From NCBI GenBank assembly GCA_036389795.1, contig DASVWD010000071.1, positions 1 to 40,581 on the forward strand: a stretch of 40,581 bases of DNA. Direction: 5' to 3'. Shown here one piece after another: positions 21,992 through 30,816 of this stretch. Each line of letters starts with the position of its first letter. Positions within the stretch are counted from its first letter, which is position 1. This DNA is from Longimicrobium sp. Lineage in GTDB: Bacteria > Gemmatimonadota > Gemmatimonadetes > Longimicrobiales > Longimicrobiaceae. The position numbers and the translations under genes were made by a program. The notes beneath the pieces were generated by a model. That model saw nothing but the letters and a program-made list of their open reading frames with translations. It was not told the DNA's origin and did not search any database.

Positions 21992-22791
21992 GCCGACCCG
22001 TGGGCGCGCTGGTGCGCGCGGCGTTCCTGACCGACGCCAGCTATCGGGTGGCGATGCTCACCTCGCTGGCCGGCCTGATCGCGACGACGATTCCCGTCTA
22101 CTTCATCTCCGGGGCGATCCAGCCCGTGGTGGCCGAGTCGATCGCCACGCAGGGGGGGCAGTACTTCGCCTTCGTGCTGGTGGGGATGATGGCGGTGAAC
22201 TTCGTGCACTCGGCGTGCAGCGCGCTCCCGGGCGCCGTCTCGTCCGGGATCCGCAGCGGCACCCTGGAGGTGATGCTCGCCACCCCCACCCCGGTGCCCA
22301 CCCTGCTGGCGGGGATGGTGGGGTACCCGCTGATCTGGACACTGCTGCGCGCCGCCGTCCTCCTGCTGACCGGCGCGGTGCTGGGCGCGCGCTTCGCGCC
22401 GGGGGGCGCGCTCCCGGCCGCGGCGGTGCTCGCGCTGATCGTGCTGGCGTACCTCCCCTTCGGGCTGCTGGGGGCGGCGCTCCTGCTGGTGTTCCGCACC
22501 ACCGGCCCGGTGCTGCAGGGGGTGGTGGTGCTCTCGCTCCTGCTGGGCGGCGTCTACTATCCCACCGAGGTGATCCCGGCGCCGCTGCGCGTGTTCTCGA
22601 GCGTCCTTCCCCTCACCTACGGCCTCAGGGCGCTGCGGCGCACGCTGCTGGACGGCGCGCCCCCCGCCGCGGTGGCGGGCGACGTGGCCGCGCTGCTGGG
22701 CTTCACGGCGGTGCTCCTGGCCGCGGGCTCGCTGGCGCTGGCGGCGGCGCTGCGCCACGCGCGGCGCCAGGGCACCCTGGCGCAGTACTGA
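21988..22791 (+). CDS. ABC-2 type permease of the lasso cluster
   Basis: A 267-residue membrane protein with six hydrophobic segments typical of the ABC-2 permease family (NatB/DrrB-like), including the amphipathic-loop pattern GIRSGTLEVMLATPTPVPTLL and the late motif GGVYYPTEVIPAPLRVFSSVLPLTY, quoted here as separate conserved blocks. It starts at a GTG overlapping the ATPase stop (GTGA). Two copies probably pair with two ATPases to export the mature peptide. The presence of a NatAB-like pair rather than a single fused McjD-type exporter is notable but known from other non-proteobacterial lasso clusters. Export of another cluster product cannot be excluded. Confidence 0.92.
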   Translation: MSRPVGALVRAAFLTDASYRVAMLTSLAGLIATTIPVYFISGAIQPVVAESIATQGGQYFAFVLVGMMAVNFVHSACSALPGAVSSGIRSGTLEVMLATPTPVPTLLAGMVGYPLIWTLLRAAVLLLTGAVLGARFAPGGALPAAAVLALIVLAYLPFGLLGAALLLVFRTTGPVLQGVVVLSLLLGGVYYPTEVIPAPLRVFSSVLPLTYGLRALRRTLLDGAPPAAVAGDVAALLGFTAVLLAAGSLALAAALRHARRQGTLAQY

Positions 22792-22794
22792 GCC

Positions 22795-24003
22795 GTGCCG
22801 CGCCATCCGCCCCTCCTCCCCGAAGCGGAGCTGCTGCTGCTGGCCGCGCGCGGCCCCGAGGGCGACGAGCGCTTCCGCGCGCTGCTGGACACGGGGCTCG
22901 ACTGGGACCGGGTGGCGGCGCGGGTGGAGCGCGACCGGGCGCACGCCGCGTTCTGGCGGCGGGCGGCGGCCGCCGGGCTGGAGCGGATCCCCCCCGAACC
23001 CCGCGAGCGGCTGCGCCGGCTGGGCCAGGTGGCAGCCTTCCGGCAGGCGCGCCTGGAGGAGCGGCTGGGCCAGGCGCTCGGCGTGCTGGAGGGCGCCGGC
23101 GTCGAGGTGCTCCTGCTCAAGGGCGCGGCGCTGGCGGTCTCGGTGTACGGCTCGTTCGCCGAGCGGCCGATGGCCGACCTGGACCTGCTGGTCCCCGCCG
23201 ACCAGGCGGAAGAGGCGCAGCGCCTGCTGCTGGAGGCCGGCTGGGTGCGCGCGGCGCCGGTGCCGGCCGAGCGCCTGGACGCGCTCTACGCAGGGCACCA
23301 CCACCTGGCGCCGCTGGCCGACGCGGGCGGCACGGGGGTGGTCCTGGAGCTGCACACCGCCCCGCTCCCCCCCGGCCATCCGTTCCGCCTGGACGCCGCC
23401 GACCTCTGGCGCGAGTCGCTCCCCGTGCGAGTGGGCGCCCGCGCCGCGCGCGTGCCCGACCTGCACCACCAGGTGCTGCACCTCTGCCTGCACTTCGCCT
23501 GGGCGCACGCCATGGAGTCGGGCGCCTGGCGCACGCTGCGCGACCTGCGCGCGCTCTCCGCCCGGGAGGGGCTCGACTGGGGGCGCGTGGCAGCCCTGGC
23601 GCGAGATGCGCGGGGGGCGAGCTGCGCCTACTGGGCGCTCCGGCTGGCGCGGGGGCTGGTGGGCGCGCGGGTGCCGGACGGGGTGCTGGAGGCGCTGGCC
23701 CCGCGCGGCTCGCGGTGGAGGCTGGACCTGCTGGAGCGGCACTTCGTGGCGACGCTCTTCGGCGGGGCGCGCTGCCCCTCGCCGCGGGTCACGCGCGCGC
23801 TCTGGGAGGCGGCGGTCGCGCCGGGGCGGAGCGGGCACGGCGCGGCGCGGCCGTGGCTGCGGCAGGAGGCGTTCGCGGAAGCCGGGATCGCCGCGGTGGA
23901 CGCCGGGGCGCGCGCCTCGGCGTGGGGGGACTTCGCCGGGTGGCGGCGCTACCTGGGGACGCTCCTCTTCGCCGCGCAGGGCGGGGTCGGCGTCCTGTTC
24001 TGA
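22795..24003 (+). CDS. NTP_transf_5-type nucleotidyltransferase of the lasso cluster
   Basis: A 402-residue protein of the uncharacterised nucleotidyltransferase family PF14907. The core LLLKGAALAVSVYGSFAERP leads to MADLDLLVP with Asp128 and Asp130, the metal-binding pair of the polymerase-beta-like fold; later blocks VVLELHTAPL, HHQVLHLCLHF and TLRDLRALS match the family. It is the last gene, with GTG three bases after the permease stop, so it belongs to the operon. Relatives occur in many lasso and other RiPP clusters, sometimes beside HPr-kinase-like genes, but their exact chemistry is not settled. It might transfer a nucleotide or further phosphate onto the peptide; that is speculation. 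No terminator is obvious after it. Confidence 0.88.
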   Translation: MPRHPPLLPEAELLLLAARGPEGDERFRALLDTGLDWDRVAARVERDRAHAAFWRRAAAAGLERIPPEPRERLRRLGQVAAFRQARLEERLGQALGVLEGAGVEVLLLKGAALAVSVYGSFAERPMADLDLLVPADQAEEAQRLLLEAGWVRAAPVPAERLDALYAGHHHLAPLADAGGTGVVLELHTAPLPPGHPFRLDAADLWRESLPVRVGARAARVPDLHHQVLHLCLHFAWAHAMESGAWRTLRDLRALSAREGLDWGRVAALARDARGASCAYWALRLARGLVGARVPDGVLEALAPRGSRWRLDLLERHFVATLFGGARCPSPRVTRALWEAAVAPGRSGHGAARPWLRQEAFAEAGIAAVDAGARASAWGDFAGWRRYLGTLLFAAQGGVGVLF

Positions 24004-24104
24004 GCCGGGGCCGAGTCGTTCGCGGCTGCACGAGGGATGCGCGCCCCGGAGGGTCGGAACGGCGGTGCGGGAGCCAGCCGATTCCGTCGTATCCCGGCCG
24101 ATCC

Positions 24105-24974
24105 TCAGCCGGCGAAGCCCTCCAGGATTTCGAGCATGTCCGCCAGGTGTCCGCGGATGTCGGCCAGCGCCGCCCCGTCGGTGAACCCCGGCTCCCTCTC
24201 CTTCAGGGCCCGAGCCACCTCTGGCAGCAGGGGTTGGAAGGCTCCGCCCAGTGCCAGACCCAGGGTGTTGCTCGCGTGGCGGATCCTGTCTCTCGCGAGC
24301 TTCCGCGTTTCCCTCGCCTGCACCATCTCCGCCAGATCGGATTCGATGCGGCCCACCACCTCGGCCCCGGCCGCCATCAGGTCGCGCAAGTACAACAGGT
24401 CCTTGGCTCGTTTGGGATTCGCGCCTCCCTGACGGGCTTGCCGGCGTGCGAACGTCGACGACTTGTTGACGACGTAGGCTCCGAGAGTGGGAACCCAGAT
24501 CTCCAGAGACACGCCTCCCGCGGGCGTGGCGGCCGGGATCGCCAGCCGTCGCCGGAAGCGGCGCATGAAGTCCAGGCCGCCGAGAGGTATGGCGCCCATC
24601 CCGTTCTGGGCGGTCACGGGGACGACGGCCCCTTCCTGCCGGCTGGCCCCCTGATGCGGAACCAGGAACTCTATCTTCTCTCCACTCCGAACATCGCGCT
24701 CCCACACGGCGAGACCGCCCTCTTCCACGGCAGGACGGAACCCCGCCTTGCGCAGGATCTCGGGGATCGAGGGGCGGCCCGCGGGGAGAAGCGGGCGATC
24801 CACCAGGACATCCACCTCCGCGGTGAGGGACGTGCTCGTCATCCACGAGGCGAATCCCCCGTACCGTTTGTAGAGATACGGCACCCAGCCGCCGACGATC
24901 ACGAGCTCGTTGAGGTACGGCCGCAACTCCCACACGATCCGTCGCAAGGCGGCCTCGTAGGGCGAGAAGTCCAT
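24105..24974 (-). CDS. AbiEii-like nucleotidyltransferase (type IV toxin-like)
   Basis: A 289-residue protein with a minimal nucleotidyltransferase motif: the strand-turn VIVGGWVPYLY (Gly28-Gly29) and the acidic strand TAEVDVLVD (Glu53, Asp55). The rest is mostly helical, as in AbiEii/MenT-type proteins, with NPKRAKDLLYLRDLM as the usual helix near the C-terminal half. Such enzymes add nucleotides to tRNA or other targets and are neutralised by an AbiEi antitoxin. The antitoxin gene ends one base before this ATG (TGAAATGG), so they are cotranslated. Composition is less GC-rich than the surroundings, in line with horizontal gain. Toxicity is inferred from the pair, not from a strong motif match. 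Confidence 0.78.
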   Translation of the reverse strand: MDFSPYEAALRRIVWELRPYLNELVIVGGWVPYLYKRYGGFASWMTSTSLTAEVDVLVDRPLLPAGRPSIPEILRKAGFRPAVEEGGLAVWERDVRSGEKIEFLVPHQGASRQEGAVVPVTAQNGMGAIPLGGLDFMRRFRRRLAIPAATPAGGVSLEIWVPTLGAYVVNKSSTFARRQARQGGANPKRAKDLLYLRDLMAAGAEVVGRIESDLAEMVQARETRKLARDRIRHASNTLGLALGGAFQPLLPEVARALKEREPGFTDGAALADIRGHLADMLEILEGFAG

Positions 24975-24975
24975 T

Positions 24976-26001
24976 TCACGCGAAGAGGTGCTGAGCGTCG
25001 ATGATGTGCTCGGCCTGCTCACGGCCTCTGAGCGGATAGTGCCAGAGGTCGAGGGCGAGCTGCAGGTCGCTCACCACCGGCAGACCGCCGATCTCCCGCA
25101 TGCCGTGCCAGACGGAGTCCCGGTAATACGGCTTCATCAGAACGAGCCGACCCTCCTCCGCGACCGGCCATCCCTGGTTTTCCGCCAGATCCAGCAAATC
25201 GCCCGTTTTTTCGACGTCCACGTAGGCGTGTACGCGTTCCCAGCTCGCGTGAGGCGCGACGAGAGACGCTCCGGCATGCATCGTCAGCGCCCACCTGTAC
25301 GCTGCGAAGACGCTCCGCGAGCGTCGCAGGAAGCGCATCGGGTCTCCGAGTGGGGCGTTGAGGGCGATGCTCTGGTTCTTCACCCAGTCGTACGCGCCCG
25401 TCCAGAGCGTGAACAGACCGCGCGGCTCCGTCAGCCGGATATGGGAGCCACGTCCGATCCGCCTGAGGGTGACGATCCTGTGCCGCAGCAGCTCGCGAAC
25501 AATCCTCGTGACGGTCGCGGGTCCGACGCCGGCCGCACCAGCGAGCTCGCGCACCCCCCAGGACCGGTCTCCGGTCGTAAGCAGCGTTCGTACGACCAGG
25601 GAGCTCCGGTCGGCAAAAGGATCGAACGACGGGTACGCCGATTTCCTCCGCGGCGGGGGTGGAATCCCGCTCCGGTCGACCAGCAGGTTCGGGAAAGTCA
25701 GGTGCACCGTTCCCCGCAGGTCGACGAAGTTCTTCCGCTGGTTCCGGAGGCGGTCGTGAAGTCCCTTTGTTGCGCCCGTTAGAATCCAGACCCTGGCCGG
25801 ATCGTCGCTCAGGTCTGGCTCCGCATGGGTCCAGAGTACGAATTCGAGGGGGATCGCCTCTCCCCCCTGGAACTCGATCACCGCGTCGTGTCCAGGCTCG
25901 TTGCTCGCGGCCCGGACGGACGCGCTCGGACTCAGAGCCTCTTTGACGAGCAGAAAGGCATCCCGCTCGGGACGATGGGAGCTTCCATTGTGTTGTTTCA
26001 T
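24976..26001 (-). CDS. AbiEi-like winged-helix antitoxin/regulator
   Basis: A 341-residue protein with a winged helix-turn-helix in the middle (about 136-200, VRELAGAAGVGPATVTRIVREL with the wing RRIGRGSHIRL, read as two blocks). It is followed by an AbiEi-like C-terminal domain (TMHAGASLVAPHASWERVHAYVD). The N-terminal 100 residues resemble a restriction-endonuclease-like or effector domain without catalytic residues I can name. In type IV systems AbiEi both counters the nucleotidyltransferase and represses its own promoter by binding inverted repeats; a perfect 18-bp palindrome lies 12 bases upstream of this gene. The ATG follows AAAGGA by six bases. The whole operon looks like an insertion beside the lasso cluster. 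Confidence 0.8.
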   Translation of the reverse strand: MKQHNGSSHRPERDAFLLVKEALSPSASVRAASNEPGHDAVIEFQGGEAIPLEFVLWTHAEPDLSDDPARVWILTGATKGLHDRLRNQRKNFVDLRGTVHLTFPNLLVDRSGIPPPPRRKSAYPSFDPFADRSSLVVRTLLTTGDRSWGVRELAGAAGVGPATVTRIVRELLRHRIVTLRRIGRGSHIRLTEPRGLFTLWTGAYDWVKNQSIALNAPLGDPMRFLRRSRSVFAAYRWALTMHAGASLVAPHASWERVHAYVDVEKTGDLLDLAENQGWPVAEEGRLVLMKPYYRDSVWHGMREIGGLPVVSDLQLALDLWHYPLRGREQAEHIIDAQHLFA

Positions 26002-26013
26002 CTATCATCCTTT

Positions 26014-26031
26014 GTTTCATATGTATGAAAC
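26014..26031 (-). promoter_or_regulatory. Palindromic operator of the AbiE-like operon
   Basis: GTTTCATATGTATGAAAC is a perfect inverted repeat with two central bases. Extra half-sites GTTTCAT (25995-26001) and TGAAAC (26045-26050) flank it. Its place between the -10 box and the start codon fits repression by the winged-helix protein it precedes. Confidence 0.8.
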
Positions 26032-26059
26032 GATAAAGCTATGGTGAAACAGTTGTCAA
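26030..26059 (-). promoter_or_regulatory. Promoter of the AbiE-like operon
   Basis: On the minus strand TTGACA (26059-26054), 18 bases, then TATCGT (about 26035-26030) makes one of the best sigma-70-type pairs in the window. The -10 box overlaps the edge of the palindromic operator. Confidence 0.65.
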
Positions 26060-26090
26060 GGTCCATGCTCCGCCTGTCGCACGGATGATG

Positions 26091-26124
26091 GAAGCCCCGG
26101 CCGGGATGAACCGGCCGGGGCTTC
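26091..26124 (-). terminator. Terminator of the acyl-CoA dehydrogenase gene
   Basis: GAAGCCCCGGCCGG pairs perfectly with CCGGCCGGGGCTTC around a six-base loop, 31 bases past the stop on the minus strand. The stem matches those at 15221 and 16648. Confidence 0.8.
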
Positions 26125-26155
26125 GTCGCGTGTGCAGATCCGTCGCGGAGGGCTG

Positions 26156-27325
<1,170 letters not shown>

Positions 27326-27693
27326 CGTCGCATTGAAGTCGTTGGAGGATTCCGCTGCCCCGGCCGAACGCGCCGGAGCGGTCGAACGTGTCAATCTAGC
27401 AACCGCTTGCGCCGGTCGAAAGACGCGGCCCGGGCGTGCGCCGCATCGCGTCGCAAAGGCGGCTAAAGCCGCGGCTACAACTACAGAAAGCCTCGCCAAC
27501 CCCGCGAGGCTTCAACCGCACACCTCTTCGATCTCCCGTACTTCGCACTTCGTACTTCGCACTTCGTACTTCGCACTCCGTACCCCCGGCACGCGCGGTG
27601 CGTACGAAACCGTCCCCGTCGGCCTGCGTAGTCCCGGCACGTCCGCCGGGCGCGGTCCGGCGCATCCCAATCGCTCACCACGGGGAGACGGTC
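27326..27693. other. Divergent gene-free region with palindromic and AGTGCGAA-type repeats
   Basis: This separates the acyl-CoA dehydrogenase (-) from the Gly-rich protein (+). It holds a palindromic element GGCGGCTAAAGCCGCGGCTA (27459-27478), a 9-10-bp hairpin (AAGCCTCGC/GCGAGGCTT, 27488-27512) and a tandem array of TTCGCACTTCGTAC units (27536-27588). That array is the complement of the AGTGCGAA unit found at 2716. A weak promoter for the dehydrogenase may lie at 27393-27421. Confidence 0.65.
27536..27588. repeat. Tandem TTCGCACTTCGTAC array
   Basis: Three to four 14-base units alternating TTCGCAC and TTCGTAC. On the minus strand the unit reads GTACGAAGTGCGAA, containing the same AGTGCGAA word as the arrays at 2718-2762 and 2848-2925. 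Confidence 0.85.
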
Positions 27694-29259
27694 ATGCAGA
27701 ACAATCCCAACGATCCTTTCGCCCAGCCGGGCTCGGGCGACGCGGCGGGCGGTGATACGCCGGGCACCCCCGACTCGCACGGCGCCGGCGGATACGGCGG
27801 CAGCACCGGCGGCTCCGGCCTGGGCGGCGGCACCGGCTCGACGGGCGGAACCGGCTCGACGGGCTCCTCCGGCGGCGCGGGGTCGACCGGCTCCACGGGC
27901 GGAACCGGCTCCACCGGCGGCGGGACGGGCTTCGGCGGGTCCACGGGCGGCACCGGGTCGACCGGCTCCACCGGCAGCGGGACGGGCTTCGGCGGGTCCA
28001 CGGGCGGCACCGGATCGACCGGCGGCTCCACCGGCGGCGGAACGGGCTACACCGGCGGTTCTACCGGCGGGACCGGCTCCACTGGCTCCACCGGGTCCAC
28101 CGGGTCCAGCGGCTCCACCGAGGCGGGGACGGGCTACACCGGCAGCTCCACGGGCGGAACGGGCTCGACGGGCTCCACCGAGGCGGGGACCGGCTACACC
28201 GGCAGCTCGACCGGCGGCACCGGCTCGACGGCCGGCACCGGCTCGCCCGGCGGCACCGGCTACACCGGCACGGGGACGACCGGCGGCTCCACCGGCGGGA
28301 CCGGCGGCGGGGCGGGCGGGAGCGGCGCGGGCGGGCCGTTCTGGGAGAGCACCGGGACGGGCGGCGCCGGCGGCGCGGCCGACGAGACCGGCGGCGGCAC
28401 CGGCTCCGAGGGCGGCCGCGGGCGTGGCGCGCGCGACGCGTTCGAGGACGTCGGCGCGCGCATCGAGTCGATCTTCTCCGAGCTGCGGCCGAAGCTCAAG
28501 AGCGCCTTCCAGGACCTGGACGCGAAGATCGACAGCGCGCTGGAAGACATCAAGCCCAGGGTGCAGGAGGCCCGCGACCGCGCCAAGCCCAAGGTCGACG
28601 AGTTCATCTCCGAGGTGCAGCCGCGCATCGACTCGCTGCTGAAGCGCATGCAGAGCGCCATCGACAACCTGCGCAGCGAATTCGAGTCGCGCTCCGACCG
28701 CGCCGAGGCCCGCCACGAGGAGACCTCCGGCACGAGCGACGCCGGCGCCACCCCCGCGGGCGAGCTCGGCACCAGCTCTACGGGCTACACGGGCGGCGGC
28801 TCGACCGGCACCGGCGGCGCGACGGGCTCCACCGGCTTCACGGGCGGCGGCACGACCGGCTCGGCGGGCACGGGTGGTTCGACGGGATCGACCGGGTCGA
28901 CCGGCTACACGGGCGGCGGCTCGACCGGCTCGCCGGGCACGGGTGGCTCGACGGGATCGGTTGGGGGCACGGGGTCGGCCGGGTACACGGGCGGATCGAC
29001 CGGGACGACCGGCTCCACGGGGAGCACCGGGTCCACCGGCGGCGCCGGGACGGGCGGGGCCACGGGCGGCAGCACGCCGGGCTACACGGGCTCGACGGGC
29101 GGCGGCACCTCGGGCGGCTCGTCCGCGGGCGGGTCCACGCCGGGGACCACCGACCCCTGGCCCGCGTCCGCCGAGGACAGCAAGCCCGGCGACCCGCCGA
29201 TCGAGGACACCTTCGGCCCGCGCTCCGGCGCCGGGGGCACCAGCGACGACGACTCCTGA
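27694..29259 (+). CDS. Gly/Ser/Thr-repeat protein with a central amphipathic helical domain
   Basis: A 521-residue protein that I cannot assign to a known family. Residues about 25-235 and 355-500 are runs of [11 protein letters not shown]-like repeats with periodic Tyr (GYTGGSTGG). Between them a charged helical segment (about 244-342) has regularly spaced hydrophobics and Pro: [63 protein letters not shown]. The helical part repeats an 11- to 22-residue pattern with Pro at turns, like apolipoprotein/YtxH-type helices that bind surfaces or membranes. There is no signal peptide. GGGAG lies seven bases before the ATG, and a good terminator follows. A phase-forming, storage or stress-coat protein is possible; function is unknown. 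Confidence 0.8.
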   Translation: MQNNPNDPFAQPGSGDAAGGDTPGTPDSHGAGGYGGSTGGSGLGGGTGSTGGTGSTGSSGGAGSTGSTGGTGSTGGGTGFGGSTGGTGSTGSTGSGTGFGGSTGGTGSTGGSTGGGTGYTGGSTGGTGSTGSTGSTGSSGSTEAGTGYTGSSTGGTGSTGSTEAGTGYTGSSTGGTGSTAGTGSPGGTGYTGTGTTGGSTGGTGGGAGGSGAGGPFWESTGTGGAGGAADETGGGTGSEGGRGRGARDAFEDVGARIESIFSELRPKLKSAFQDLDAKIDSALEDIKPRVQEARDRAKPKVDEFISEVQPRIDSLLKRMQSAIDNLRSEFESRSDRAEARHEETSGTSDAGATPAGELGTSSTGYTGGGSTGTGGATGSTGFTGGGTTGSAGTGGSTGSTGSTGYTGGGSTGSPGTGGSTGSVGGTGSAGYTGGSTGTTGSTGSTGSTGGAGTGGATGGSTPGYTGSTGGGTSGGSSAGGSTPGTTDPWPASAEDSKPGDPPIEDTFGPRSGAGGTSDDDS

Positions 29260-29313
29260 CCGCCGGGGGAGCCCGGCGCAAGCCGTTCCCCGCCGGATCG
29301 TCGGCGGAGGCGC

Positions 29314-29346
29314 GAGGGAGGCCCCCGGCGGGCCTCTCTCGGTTTT
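29314..29346 (+). terminator. Intrinsic terminator after the Gly-rich protein
   Basis: GAGGGAGGCC pairs with GGCCTCTCTC (one G-U) around a seven-base loop and is followed by GGTTTTT, the clearest U-tract in the window. Confidence 0.88.
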
Positions 29347-29372
29347 TGCCGATTTCCATCCTTCGCTCTGAC

Positions 29373-29411
29373 CTCTTACGGCGCTTCGCCGCCCCGAATT
29401 CGCCGTAAGAG
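29373..29411. other. Stem-loop upstream of the binding-protein promoter
   Basis: CTCTTACGGCG and CGCCGTAAGAG form a perfect 11-bp inverted repeat with a 17-base loop, located 20 bases upstream of the -35 box. It could be a regulator site or part of a bidirectional terminator. Confidence 0.5.
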
Positions 29412-29431
29412 CGAGTGATCTGATACGGGAT

Positions 29432-29460
29432 TTGACGGCAGACGATTTCTGTCGTATACT
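29432..29460 (+). promoter_or_regulatory. Promoter of the binding protein-chemoreceptor operon
   Basis: TTGACG (29432-29437), a 17-base spacer and TATACT (29455-29460) make a strong sigma-70-type promoter. Transcription from about 29467 leaves a leader of some 235 bases before the GTG at 29704; no known riboswitch was recognised in it. Confidence 0.7.
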
Positions 29461-29703
29461 CATTGCTCCAACACCGAGTCCAGCGCCGTCCCCACGCAGC
29501 CGCCGCGGGCGCCCACGCCCGGCCCCACCAGGCCACCAGGCGAACAACTCCCTCGCGCGGTCCCGTTCCCCCACGCGCCGCCCTCGCTCCGGTTCCGCCG
29601 GCCGAGAGCGCGTGCGCCTTCCGGCTGGCGCCTTCCGACCCACCCACGGCCCCTGGCGGCCGCGGCCGTTCCAGCACACCCCAGCCCACCAGCTCGGAGA
29701 CAC

Positions 29704-30816
29704 GTGCACACACCAGCAACGCTCCGGCGCGTCCTCGCGCCGGCCCTCGCCTGCGCTGCCCTTGCCCTGGCGGCCTGCGACCGCGGCGGGGGCACCCTCG
29801 TGATCGGCACCGCCGGGCCGTTCAAGGAAGGCTACGCCACCATGGTGCGCCGCGCCGTCGAGATGGCCGTGGACGAGGCCAACGACCGGGGCGGCGCCGG
29901 CGGCAGGCGCCTGCAGGTGCTGGCCCAGGACGACGAGGGCGACGGCGTGAAGGCCGGCGCCATCGCCCGCGGCTTCGTCGAGAACCCCGACGTGGTGGGC
30001 GTGGTCGGGCACGCCAACTCGGGCGGGATGGTGGGTGCCGCCTCGGAGTACGACGGCGAGCTGGCCGCCGTGGTCCCCAGCGCCACCAGCCCCGAGATCA
30101 CCGGCATCTCGCCCTGGGTGTTCCGCGTCACCGTCAACGACAGCGTCAACGGCGCCAACCTGGCCCGCTTCGCCGCGCGCATGGGCAAGCAGCGCGTGGT
30201 GGTGCTCTACGAGAACAACGTCTACGGGCGCGACCTGGCCCGCGCCTTCCTGGCCGCCTACCCGGGCCGCCCGATCGGCGTGGACCCGATCGCGGGCGAC
30301 GGGAGCAAGGTGGAGCCGTTCGTCTCCTACTACCGTCAGGTGGCCCCCGACCTGGTGTTCGTGGCCGGCACCGAGCCCTCCGGCCGCGCGCTGCTGCGCG
30401 AGGCGCTCCGGCAGGGCTTCCGCACCCAGTGGCTGGCCGGCGACGGCTGGCCCGGCGTGGCCGCCGACACCGTGGCCGCCGAGGGCGCGCTGATCGCCAC
30501 CCCCGTGCGCCTCGACGACCGCCCCGAGGCCCGGCGCTTCGCCGACGCCTTCCAGGCGCGCTACGGGGTGACCCCCGACGCCAACGCCGCCATGGCCTAC
30601 GACGCCGCCAACCTGCTCATCCAGGCGATCGGCGAGGTGGGCGGCGACCGCAAGCGGATCCGCGACTGGCTGGCCGGGGTGAAGGAGGGGCGCGCCTACC
30701 GCGGCGTCACCGGCGAGATCCGCTTCCGCGCCGACGGCGACCCCGAGCGCGGCGGCTTCGTGATGACCCAGGTCCGCAACGGCGCCCTGGTGCCCCTGGA
30801 AGGAGGTGCGCAGTGA
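29704..30816 (+). CDS. ABC-type substrate-binding lipoprotein (branched-chain amino acid-binding family)
   Basis: A 370-residue exported lipoprotein: signal peptide with lipobox ALAACDRGG, then a type I periplasmic-binding fold (LivK/Peripla_BP_6 type). The mature part opens with [20 protein letters not shown] and contains [28 protein letters not shown] and [18 protein letters not shown], all typical of branched-chain amino acid, amide or aromatic-acid binding proteins. No permease or ATPase genes adjoin it. Its stop overlaps the GTG of a methyl-accepting chemotaxis gene, so it probably acts as a ligand-binding partner of that receptor rather than in transport. The ligand is unknown. GTG is used as start because the signal peptide begins there. 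Confidence 0.92.
   Translation: MHTPATLRRVLAPALACAALALAACDRGGGTLVIGTAGPFKEGYATMVRRAVEMAVDEANDRGGAGGRRLQVLAQDDEGDGVKAGAIARGFVENPDVVGVVGHANSGGMVGAASEYDGELAAVVPSATSPEITGISPWVFRVTVNDSVNGANLARFAARMGKQRVVVLYENNVYGRDLARAFLAAYPGRPIGVDPIAGDGSKVEPFVSYYRQVAPDLVFVAGTEPSGRALLREALRQGFRTQWLAGDGWPGVAADTVAAEGALIATPVRLDDRPEARRFADAFQARYGVTPDANAAMAYDAANLLIQAIGEVGGDRKRIRDWLAGVKEGRAYRGVTGEIRFRADGDPERGGFVMTQVRNGALVPLEGGAQ

Noticed and set aside
21730-24933. A very long open frame on the minus strand opposite the exporter and nucleotidyltransferase genes
   Set aside because: It is an Arg/Gly/His/Pro-rich shadow caused by high GC; the plus-strand genes there have clear family motifs.
29463-30812. Long N-terminal extension of the chemoreceptor frame
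   Set aside because: It is the shadow frame of the binding-lipoprotein gene; the GTG at 30813 has AGGAGG and begins a normal receptor.
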